This document shows, piece after piece, positions 1-5,422 of a DNA stretch of 7,469 bases. The stretch lies in contig JACMRP010000147.1 in assembly GCA_014376325.1 (NCBI GenBank), positions 1 to 7,469 of the forward strand, written 5' to 3'. This DNA comes from Pseudobdellovibrionaceae bacterium (GTDB taxonomy: Bacteria > Bdellovibrionota > Bdellovibrionia > Bdellovibrionales > Bdellovibrionaceae). How positions within the stretch are numbered: the first letter of the stretch is position 1; each line of letters opens with the position of its first letter. Made by a program: the position numbers and the translations under genes. Under the pieces are notes generated by a model. That model ran no database searches. It had not been told where the DNA came from and saw only the letters and a program-made list of their open reading frames with translations.

Positions 1-1286
1 CCGTCACCCAGACGCCAAACATTTACGGTGAACAAATTCGCGATCTAGAACCTATTCACGGTAACAACGCCGTTTTGACAATCGATCGCGATGTGCAAGA
101 GGCCGCGTATAAGTCGATGACGGACAATCAACGCATCGGCGCTGCCTTCGCGATGAAAGCAAACGGCGAAGTGCTGGCATGGGTTAGTACACCTTCATTT
201 AATCCGAATGATTTTTCGACCGGCTTTTCCGCAAACACGTGGTCGCGGCTGATAAACGATCCGTTCAAACCGTTACGGAACAAAGTGATTCAAGATTTCC
301 AGGCGCCGGGCTCAACCTTTAAACCTTTCGTTGCGGTCGCGGCGCTTTCCGAAAAAGTAGTTGGCCCAACCACGTTGGTGGCGGCGCCCGGTGTTTTCAT
401 GTTCGGTCGCAGACCTTACCATGATAGCAATCGTAACGGTTACGGCATGATCACAATATACGAAGCGATCGAACGAAGCTCGAACGTGTTTTTCTTTAAA
501 ATGGGAATTGCCTTGGGCGTTGACAAAATGTTCGCCTATATCAACCCGCTCGGCATTGGTCAAAAGACCGGCGTCGAGCTTTCACGCGAAGTGGCCGGCA
601 CCATGCCGAACTCCGAATGGAAAAAGGCGACGATGGGTGAAGAGTGGCAGCCGGGCGAAAACTTGAGCACGGCGATCGGCCAAGGTTTCGTCACCGCAAC
701 GCCGATTCAGATGGCGGTTGCCTACAACGCGATCGGCACTGAAGGAAAAGTCGTAAAGCCTTTCATCATTCGGAAGATTATCGATCAAGAAGGCAAAGTC
801 CTCAGGGAAAATTTTCCGCAAGTCGTTCGCGATTTGTCCGAGACTCAAAAAACCGGCGTGAAGGTTTCAAATTCGACGTTCAAGATAATTAAAGAAGCTA
901 TGCGAAGGGTCGCCAATGGCGATCGCGGGACGGCCAAATTCTGGAAGATCCCGGGCGTTCCGATGGCGGGTAAAACCGGTACCGCCCAAGTGATGGGATT
1001 TTCTTCCGACCAGATTTACGGCAATTGCATGTCACGACCGATCCACATGCGGCATCACGGTTGGTTCATCGCGTGGGCCCCAGCCGACAATCCAGAGATC
1101 ACCGTCGCGGTCCTAGCAGAGCATAGTTGTCACGGAAACACGGGCGCTGCACCGATCGTACGCGACATTGTTTTATCTTACTTCCAGAAGTATCACCCAG
1201 AGATGATCGAAGCGGGTCAAAGGGAATTGAAAATGAAAAAGACCACCAAAATCAATCTGCCGGCAACAACCGTGGAAGGAGAATAA
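1..1286 (+). CDS. mrdA: Penicillin-binding protein 2 (elongation-specific peptidoglycan D,D-transpeptidase), C-terminal part
   Basis: Partial gene: the reading frame is open from base 3, so the start lies upstream of the window and 427 residues are visible. The TTG at 75 is internal, inside the conserved stretch G-N-N-A-V-L-T-I-D-R-D-V-Q that leads into class B PBP transpeptidase domains. All three penicilloyl-serine transferase motifs are present: S-T-F-K with the nucleophile serine codon at 312-314, S-S-N at 477-485, and K-T-G-T-A at 972-986. The I-G-Q-G and T-P-I-Q-M segment typical of PBP2 lies between the last two. By family knowledge the protein is anchored in the inner membrane, acts in the periplasm, and cross-links glycan strands made by RodA during rod elongation. 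The adjoining rodA supports PBP2 over the division enzyme PBP3. Odd feature: a Cys/His-rich patch follows the KTG motif. The gene ends in a short charged tail after the catalytic domain. Confidence 0.95.
   Translation, partial: VTQTPNIYGEQIRDLEPIHGNNAVLTIDRDVQEAAYKSMTDNQRIGAAFAMKANGEVLAWVSTPSFNPNDFSTGFSANTWSRLINDPFKPLRNKVIQDFQAPGSTFKPFVAVAALSEKVVGPTTLVAAPGVFMFGRRPYHDSNRNGYGMITIYEAIERSSNVFFFKMGIALGVDKMFAYINPLGIGQKTGVELSREVAGTMPNSEWKKATMGEEWQPGENLSTAIGQGFVTATPIQMAVAYNAIGTEGKVVKPFIIRKIIDQEGKVLRENFPQVVRDLSETQKTGVKVSNSTFKIIKEAMRRVANGDRGTAKFWKIPGVPMAGKTGTAQVMGFSSDQIYGNCMSRPIHMRHHGWFIAWAPADNPEITVAVLAEHSCHGNTGAAPIVRDIVLSYFQKYHPEMIEAGQRELKMKKTTKINLPATTVEGE
1276..1281 (+). promoter_or_regulatory. Ribosome binding site for rodA inside the end of mrdA
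   Basis: AAGGAG lies within the last codons of mrdA, 5 bases before a GTG that directly follows the mrdA TAA stop. This fixes the rodA start at GTG 1287 and suggests the two genes are translationally coupled. Confidence 0.8.
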
Positions 1287-2411
1287 GTGGATTTAGCAAT
1301 TCAAGTCGAAGAACGAACGCTGTTCAAACGTCTCGATCTCAATTTTATTCTCGTGATTTTCGCCCTGAACGTCATCGGCCTCATTAACCTTTACAGCGCG
1401 ACCCACGGTCCCCACTCCCGCGATGTTGAGCCACTGTTTATTTCGCAATTTATTTGGCTCGGTATCGGTTGGAGCGTGTTTTTCATATGCACGTTGATCG
1501 ACTACGCTATCGTCGCGCGGATCGCTGGATGGGTGTTTTTTCTGAATCTCGGCGCACTGTTGTACACCACGTTCTTCGGAAAAGTGGCGCTCGGTGCCCA
1601 ACGCTGGATCGACTTTGGATTTTTCCGTTACCAGCCGTCAGAGACGATGAAATTAGCTTTGATCATGGTCATGGCCAAAGTCCTTTCGCATCGAAGCAGC
1701 GCGGGTTCCGGGATGGGTATTAAAGAGCTCGCCGTCCCTATGGTCGCCTTCCTGCTGCCATTCATTTTGGTGGTTGAGCAGCCCGATTTAGGGACTGGCA
1801 TGATGTTGGCCGCAATCGGTGGATCCATGATTCTATTCACGAAAGTAAAACGCTCGATCCTGGCGCTGGTCGTTGTCGTCATCGTGATCGCGGCACCTGG
1901 GGCGTGGCAGTTTGGTCTCCGCGATTATCAAAAAAATCGGATTCTGACTTTTATGTCCCCGACCAACGATCCACGCGGCACTGGTTACAACAGCATTCAG
2001 TCCAAGATCGCGGTGGGCAGCGGCAGATTTCTTGGTAAAGGTTTCCGCAAGGGAACCCAGTCGCAATTGGAATTCTTGCCAGAGCGTCACACGGATTTTA
2101 TTTACAGCGTGCTCAGCGAAGAACACGGTTTTGTGGGCAGCATGATGACGATCGGTTTGTTCTGCATGTTGTTCGTGCTGGGTTTAAGGATCGCGTTCAA
2201 TGCCCGGGATAAGTTCGGCGCATTGCTTTCCATCGGAGTGCTCTGTTACGTCTTCTGGCATATGTTCGTGAACATCGGCATGGTCATAGGGTTGCTACCG
2301 ATCGTGGGCGTTCCGTTGCCGTTACTTTCGTACGGCGGCTCTAGCATGTTGACCACGATGGCCGGCCTCGGATTGGTTTCGAGCGTCGCGTACCGAAGGT
2401 ACTTGTTCTAA
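1287..2411 (+). CDS. rodA: RodA, SEDS-family peptidoglycan glycosyltransferase
   Basis: A 374-residue polytopic membrane protein, close to the usual RodA length (about 370). RodA polymerises lipid II into glycan strands at the inner membrane and pairs with PBP2. SEDS signatures appear in order: R-W-I-D-F and Q-P-S-E around residues 106-119, E-Q-P-D-L-G-T-G at 164-171, the loop with N-D-P-R-G-T-G-Y at 227-234, L-P-E-R-H-T-D-F at 264-271, and the C-terminal G-V-P-L-P-L-L-S-Y-G-G-S at 341-352. Asp270 in the H-T-D-F motif corresponds to the essential catalytic aspartate of the family. The start is GTG 1287, directly after the mrdA stop and preceded by AAGGAG. RodA is preferred over FtsW because of the neighbouring PBP2 gene and the short N-terminus. 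It is presumably expressed from a promoter upstream of the window with the rest of the elongation operon. Confidence 0.95.
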   Translation: MDLAIQVEERTLFKRLDLNFILVIFALNVIGLINLYSATHGPHSRDVEPLFISQFIWLGIGWSVFFICTLIDYAIVARIAGWVFFLNLGALLYTTFFGKVALGAQRWIDFGFFRYQPSETMKLALIMVMAKVLSHRSSAGSGMGIKELAVPMVAFLLPFILVVEQPDLGTGMMLAAIGGSMILFTKVKRSILALVVVVIVIAAPGAWQFGLRDYQKNRILTFMSPTNDPRGTGYNSIQSKIAVGSGRFLGKGFRKGTQSQLEFLPERHTDFIYSVLSEEHGFVGSMMTIGLFCMLFVLGLRIAFNARDKFGALLSIGVLCYVFWHMFVNIGMVIGLLPIVGVPLPLLSYGGSSMLTTMAGLGLVSSVAYRRYLF

Positions 2412-2429
2412 ATCGACGGAGATTTTCGC

Positions 2430-2615
2430 GTGGAAGAAAAAGATTTTGAAGGCACTTTAGTTTTAGAAAAGCTTGCGGAGATCGGCAAAGTAGATGCGTT
2501 CTTCGAAGCCATTGACGCCGACGATCTTACCAAAGCCAAATCCCTTATGAAGCGCGCGAATATAGATTCAAACTCGATCCAGCTAGTTCTTCAAAAAATG
2601 GAAGACGGCGATTAA
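2430..2615 (+). CDS. Small acidic protein of unknown function, third gene of the mrdA-rodA operon
   Basis: A 61-residue protein that I do not recognise. The start is GTG 2430, supported by GGAG at 2418-2421, 8 bases upstream. The gap from the rodA stop is only 18 bases, so co-transcription with rodA is very likely. The sequence has 15 Asp/Glu against 8 Lys/Arg, no cysteine, no signal peptide and no membrane segment, so it should be cytoplasmic. Residues about 22-46 (A-F-F-E-A-I-D-A-D-D-L-T-K-A-K-S-L-M then K-R-A-N-I-D) have the rhythm of a single ankyrin-like or other helix-turn-helix hairpin, but one unit is too little to assign a family. Its position suggests a role linked to cell elongation, which is inference. 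The good ribosome binding site and operon spacing argue that it is a real gene. Confidence 0.75.
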   Translation: MEEKDFEGTLVLEKLAEIGKVDAFFEAIDADDLTKAKSLMKRANIDSNSIQLVLQKMEDGD

Positions 2616-2632
2616 TTCATCGCTGAATTGAT
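2611..2632 (+). other. Weak AT-rich hairpin over the stop codon of the rodA-linked small gene
   Basis: The arms ATTAATTCA (2611-2619) and TGAATTGATT (2624-2632) pair over 9 bp, including one T-G pair, around a TCGC loop. The hairpin spans the stop of the 2430 gene. No T-run follows, so it is a poor intrinsic terminator. It could be an RNA 3'-end protection or processing element, or chance. It is the only candidate end signal for the elongation operon that I could see. Confidence 0.3.
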
Positions 2633-2663
2633 TCGGCCGGAACTTCTCTCTCGATGATCTTCA

Positions 2664-2765
2664 TTAAGTACCGGGGCAAGTGGTTTTCAGCAATTCGGCC
2701 ACTTCCTGATCTTTGGACAGAATAAAAAGACAACTTCCGTCCTCGTGCACCATGTTCAGGAACAC
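2664..2765 (-). pseudogene. Possible remnant of a minus-strand gene
   Basis: The 242-base gap 2616-2857 contains no convincing intact gene. On the minus strand, the frame ending at TAA 2664-2666 reads as plausible protein for 33 codons (V-F-L-N-M-V-H-E-D-G then S-C-L-F-I-L-S-K-D-Q-E-V-A-E-L-L-K), with no rare-looking codons. Going upstream there is Q, then a TAG at 2769-2771, then another 12 protein-like residues (H-H-C-D-S-A-E-S-F-P-V-E), then a TAA at 2808-2810. This pattern fits a decayed gene interrupted by stops. A short intact peptide beginning at GTG 2763-2765 is an alternative, but no ribosome binding site supports it. An open stretch of this length can easily arise by chance, so the call is tentative. 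Confidence 0.2.
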
Positions 2766-2857
2766 CTGCTATTCCACCGGGAAACTTTCGGCCGAGTCGC
2801 AGTGGTGTTATCCATGCTGCAGGATTTTTAAATTTCATATCGCAAAAGAGCAAACAA

Positions 2858-3334
2858 ATGAAAACAACAATTGTTTCTTTACTTTCCATCGTTCTCATCA
2901 CTATCGGCGCACGAGTCAGCTTTGCTGGCGGCGGTACTACGGGTCCCGGTTGCCCTACCCGCGTTGCAGATGGTCTTCACTGCACGTCATCGAGCGGCAA
3001 CATTGAGTTCGTGCTTGTGACCCAAGAACTTCAAGACAAATCATGCGTAGCTACCGGAAAATTCTACCGTGTGATTGACGTAGGCACGTCTGGCGAAGGA
3101 GGAACTTTGCGCGGTTCCGCAATGACTGTCTACTCGGAAGTTCTGAACAAAAACGAACCGATCGATAAGAGTTCGGCATTCGGTTTTTCAAGCATCGCCA
3201 CCATGCAACAACAAGGCCGAGGCATCGCATTCGTGACAAGTACTTCAGACAAAATTCAATTAACTTACGGAGCGGAAGCACAAGCGATGGGTGCTAGCGG
3301 TTCTGTTACCGAAAGTTTCAGCTGCACTCGTTAA
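2858..3334 (+). CDS. Small exported four-cysteine protein of unknown function
   Basis: A 158-residue protein that I do not recognise. It starts with a clear Sec signal peptide: two positively charged residues near the start, a hydrophobic core to about residue 17, and a likely cleavage after A-R-V-S-F-A (residue 23) before G-G-G-T-T. The mature part of about 135 residues has four cysteines (32, 42, 63 and 156), an even number compatible with two disulfides in the periplasm or outside the cell. The rest is rich in Ser, Thr, Gly and alternating hydrophobics and suggests a beta-rich fold. The last residues are F-S-C-T-R. There is no lipobox cysteine after the signal, so it is not a typical lipoprotein. 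The start ATG 2858 has a modest AAGAG at 2846-2850, 7 bases away. It is likely transcribed alone, since a terminator follows. I found no convincing promoter in the gap before it. Confidence 0.8.
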   Translation: MKTTIVSLLSIVLITIGARVSFAGGGTTGPGCPTRVADGLHCTSSSGNIEFVLVTQELQDKSCVATGKFYRVIDVGTSGEGGTLRGSAMTVYSEVLNKNEPIDKSSAFGFSSIATMQQQGRGIAFVTSTSDKIQLTYGAEAQAMGASGSVTESFSCTR

Positions 3335-3359
3335 TTTCAAATCAGGCTATTGCAGAATA

Positions 3360-3387
3360 AAAAAGGCGGATTTACATCCGCCTTTTT
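3360..3387. terminator. Bidirectional intrinsic terminator between convergent genes
   Basis: A perfect 12-bp stem (AAAAAGGCGGAT at 3360-3371 and its complement at 3376-3387) closes a TTAC loop. It ends in a T-run on the plus strand and, read the other way, in TTTTTTATT. It can end both the exported-protein gene (+) and the convergent acidic-protein gene (-). A small AT palindrome, ACTAAAATTTAGT (3390-3402), follows before the stop of the minus-strand gene. Confidence 0.9.
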
Positions 3388-3411
3388 CTACTAAAATTTA
3401 GTAACTAAAAA

Positions 3412-3951
3412 CTAGTGCTTCAAACCTGAACCAGAGTTAGTTCCAGAACCTTCGGTCGTCTCTTTTGCAAGGTCGTTCAAAACTGTGCTGAAGAAACGCA
3501 GAACCATGAATAGATGAATCTCTTCATCTTCGCTGATCTTGATATCGTCTTCTTCTTCGCTAAATAACTCTTGAGTCACGTAGCTGAAAATTTCTGGCTG
3601 GCCGATTTTAGCTTCAGTCTCTTGCATGGCATCGATCATGTCGTCATCGACTTGCAGTAATTTTTCAAGCTCACGCTCTTGGCTTTCGAAAAGATTGACC
3701 ACTTCGTCTTCCCCAAGGGCCCGCATGTCCGGGAACTGCTGCTGGAAGCTCTTCCACAGAACTAAAGCCATCATAAAACCTAGGTCTTTAGCGCCTTCGC
3801 TCATGTCTTCGATGAAATCGATAACGAACCCGGCAAGGCCCGGTTGCGCATCAAACAGATCCTGGGAAAGTCTGTCTAAATCCTGCTCGTCCGTGATGGA
3901 ACAAACGTTGTCGATTGCGGTCTGAATAGTCTCAAAAGTAATTTGCTGCAT
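3412..3951 (-). CDS. Acidic helical cytoplasmic protein of unknown function
   Basis: A 179-residue protein that I do not recognise. The start is taken as ATG 3949-3951 (reading M-Q-Q-I-T-F-E), because GGAG at 3962-3959 sits 7 bases upstream. A start ten codons earlier at 3981 would place this ribosome binding site inside the gene and add a basic stretch unlike the rest. The protein is strongly acidic and looks almost entirely helical. It has an N-terminal helical region, a hydrophobic patch (L-G-F-M-M-A-L-V-L-W) in the first half, an acidic run E-E-E-D-D followed by E-D-E-E, then a final hydrophobic helix. The C-terminus is a flexible tail of Thr, Ser, Gly and Asn ending G-L-K-H. There is no signal peptide, and the hydrophobic patch is too short to be a confident membrane span. 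It is convergent with the exported-protein gene and transcribed as a single gene as far as the sequence shows. Confidence 0.8.
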   Translation of the reverse strand: MQQITFETIQTAIDNVCSITDEQDLDRLSQDLFDAQPGLAGFVIDFIEDMSEGAKDLGFMMALVLWKSFQQQFPDMRALGEDEVVNLFESQERELEKLLQVDDDMIDAMQETEAKIGQPEIFSYVTQELFSEEEDDIKISEDEEIHLFMVLRFFSTVLNDLAKETTEGSGTNSGSGLKH

Positions 3952-4220
3952 GGGCACTCTCCGTCGTAGAGGGCGCACCATAGCGGAGTTAGTGTCTCAA
4001 ATCAAGAAAGCGCTTCGTTTTGGATAGATAGTAAACAGTAAAGTGTCCAAGTTTTGTTAGACATCGTCAGCGACAGCTGAAGCCGGAGCGTCTTGGCAAG
4101 CGTCTTGTTCTGATAATCCAACAATGTCCACTACTTAAGGCCGCGGCACGAGCCTCGCAATGTAAGCCTGTATCAGGATGACATCGACCTTGCACCTTAA
4201 CATTTAGCCCGGGAGACACC
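3952..4220. other. Non-coding divergent region between the acidic-protein gene and the transglycosylase gene
   Basis: About 270 bases separate the two divergent starts and should hold promoters for both. No open frame here looks like a gene; the longest I examined is 22 codons on the minus strand (4135-4203) without a ribosome binding site. Visible structure includes a tandem repeat AGCGTCTTG at 4087-4095 and 4099-4107 (12-base period), a CCTG-TAT-CAGG mini-dyad at 4167-4177, and TGTCCA occurring twice (4043-4048 and 4125-4130). On the minus strand, an imperfect dyad TGTC...GACA lies upstream of the acidic-protein gene. No riboswitch consensus was recognised. Confidence 0.6.
4093..4109 (+). 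promoter_or_regulatory. Sigma-54-like promoter match upstream of the transglycosylase gene
   Basis: TTGGCAAG-CGTC-TTGTT resembles the sigma-54 consensus TTGGCACG-N4-TTGCT, with GG and the downstream element exactly ten bases apart. Two positions differ, and one is the normally conserved C of the -12 GC (here GT), so the match is imperfect. Initiation would fall near 4120, leaving a leader of about 100 bases. A sigma-70 reading (TTGGCA, 15 bases, TAATCC) is an equally weak alternative. The element overlaps the 12-base tandem repeat, which could create the match by chance. Confidence 0.25.
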
Positions 4221-4931
4221 ATGAAATCGACACAGTTCACTCAAAAGCGTCTGCTTCTGATCACAACTTTCGTGCTCGCTTTCTATGCCGAGAACATGTT
4301 TGGCCTGAATCAAAAAGCCGGCAGCGTAGAGTTCTCATCAAACTCCACCACACGACGTATTAGCCATGCCCGCGAGCTCTTAGGCTCCAGCTATAACAAC
4401 AGCCCCGTCCGCAAGAGCACGGGCGTCGTGTCGGTCACCCGCTTCGTCTACAACATCGTTCAGGACAGCATGCCCGCAAAATACCGGAAGGATTCGGCTG
4501 AAGTCAGCGCCACGATCCTTGCCGAAAGTGCCAAGTACGGTTTTGATCCTTTGTTTGTCGTCGCGGTTATTCAGACTGAGAGCAGCTTCAATCCGACCAT
4601 GATCGGCGGAGTTGGCGAAATCGGGCTTATGCAAATCCGTCCAGAAACCGCCGCTTGGATCATCCAAAAATTAGACTTACCGATGAAGGGTAAAAATCCA
4701 TTAAAGAATCCCGCGAACAACGTGCGTATCGGTGTTGCCTACATGAATTACTTGCGTGGGAGTTTCGGTGGCGCCGCTTACCGCTACGTCGCTGCTTACA
4801 ATATGGGTCCGACCAACGTGAAACGCCTGATCGCCGCGGCCACACCCCCGCGCGAATACGCAACCCGAGTGATGACCAACTACGATATGATCTATCGTAA
4901 ACTGATTCGTACGGATGTCGCTGCATTGTAA
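4221..4931 (+). CDS. Periplasmic lytic transglycosylase, SLT domain
   Basis: A 236-residue protein starting at ATG 4221, with GGGAG at 4211-4215 five bases upstream. Residues 9-24 (K-R then L-L-L-I-T-T-F-V-L-A) form a signal peptide or membrane anchor with no obvious cleavage site and no lipobox; the protein has no cysteine. A linker with an A-R-E-L-L-G-S-S-Y segment (50-58) follows. The SLT domain spans about 97-230. It has the catalytic glutamate in T-E-S-S-F-N-P (Glu120), then G-L-M-Q-I-R-P (135-141) and A-Y-N-M-G-P (192-197), the standard order of goose-type and Slt70-like lytic transglycosylases. By family knowledge it cleaves the MurNAc-GlcNAc bond of peptidoglycan to give a 1,6-anhydro end. 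It lacks a LysM or other wall-binding domain. It is a single gene, convergent with thioredoxin. The specific subtype (Slt, MltC, MltE and so on) cannot be assigned, so no symbol is given. Confidence 0.9.
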   Translation: MKSTQFTQKRLLLITTFVLAFYAENMFGLNQKAGSVEFSSNSTTRRISHARELLGSSYNNSPVRKSTGVVSVTRFVYNIVQDSMPAKYRKDSAEVSATILAESAKYGFDPLFVVAVIQTESSFNPTMIGGVGEIGLMQIRPETAAWIIQKLDLPMKGKNPLKNPANNVRIGVAYMNYLRGSFGGAAYRYVAAYNMGPTNVKRLIAAATPPREYATRVMTNYDMIYRKLIRTDVAAL

Positions 4932-4978
4932 GCTTCTAAATTTAAGAATAAAATTTTGAACTTTGGATTCTGGAAAAA

Positions 4979-5009
4979 AAAAGAGAGAAGCTTGTGGCTT
5001 CTCTCTTTT
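4979..5009. terminator. Bidirectional intrinsic terminator between the transglycosylase and thioredoxin genes
   Basis: A perfect 13-bp stem (AAAAGAGAGAAGC at 4979-4991 with its complement at 4997-5009) closes a TTGTG loop. The minus-strand side runs into nine T residues, a strong end for thioredoxin. The plus side ends in TTTTCGTTTTC, adequate for the transglycosylase gene. Confidence 0.9.
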
Positions 5010-5029
5010 CGTTTTCATAAAAAATCGAA

Positions 5030-5356
5030 CTAAGAATTCTTGCTTAAGAATTCGACGATCGCGTCTTTCGGATGGTTGCCGACAAGTTGACCGACTTCTT
5101 TGCCGCCCTTGAAAAGGATCATCGCCGGGATTCCGCGGATTCCGTACTTTGCAGGAGTTGCGGTGTTTTCATCAACGTTGAGTTTCACGATTTTTACTTT
5201 TGCATCGAGCTCTTGACCAATTTCTTCGAGCTTCGGAGCAAGCGCACGGCAAGGTCCGCACCATTCTGCCCAGAAATCCACCAACACGGGAGTGTTGGAA
5301 TTCAGAACGTCCGCTTCGAAAGTACTGTCAGTGACTGGTTTCGTAAAGTTTGCCAT
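5030..5356 (-). CDS. trxA: Thioredoxin
   Basis: A 108-residue single-domain thioredoxin, the usual length. The redox centre W-C-G-P-C is at residues 32-36 (Cys33 and Cys36). The buried Asp27 is in V-D-F-W-A, Lys58 is in V-K-L-N-V-D, and the cis-proline is Pro77 in G-I-P-A. All three match the family pattern of E. coli TrxA. There is no signal peptide, so it is cytoplasmic and reduces protein disulfides with electrons from thioredoxin reductase. The start ATG 5354-5356 is supported by AGGAG (complement of 5362-5366), five bases upstream. The gene lies 66 bases downstream of the receiver-like gene on the same strand. I saw no good promoter in that gap, so co-transcription is possible, though thioredoxin may have its own promoter. 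A strong terminator follows. Confidence 0.96.
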   Translation of the reverse strand: MANFTKPVTDSTFEADVLNSNTPVLVDFWAEWCGPCRALAPKLEEIGQELDAKVKIVKLNVDENTATPAKYGIRGIPAMILFKGGKEVGQLVGNHPKDAIVEFLSKNS

Positions 5357-5422
5357 AGTCTCTCCTCTGTAACCTCTACCTTAAAGATGGGCATTGTTAC
5401 CTAAAAAGTCCAGGTTGAGCCA

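Noticed and set aside
312..848. Two minus-strand open frames inside the PBP2 gene
   Set aside because: They lie opposite a well-conserved transpeptidase domain, and their translations are Arg- and His-rich with no recognisable motif. They are shadows of the coding strand.
2713..3006. Plus-strand 97-codon frame overlapping the start of the exported-protein gene
   Set aside because: It overlaps the signal peptide region in another frame, has a Cys-, Arg- and His-rich composition and no ribosome binding site.
4135..4203. Minus-strand 22-codon frame in the divergent region
   Set aside because: It is too short, has no ribosome binding site, and is compatible with chance.
4368..4397. A-R-E-L-L-G-S-S-Y segment resembling the start of an NlpC/P60 domain
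   Set aside because: No catalytic Cys-His core follows and the protein has no cysteine at all. The segment is part of the linker before the SLT domain.
5033..5052. Direct repeat AAGAATTC at the end of thioredoxin
   Set aside because: Both copies are coding or abut the stop codon and are explained by the codons used for E-F and N-S. There is no sign of an attachment site or target duplication.
5357..5422. GTAAC/GTTAC dyad in the thioredoxin leader
   Set aside because: Only five pairs with a loop of more than 20 bases. It is too weak to call an operator or a riboswitch.
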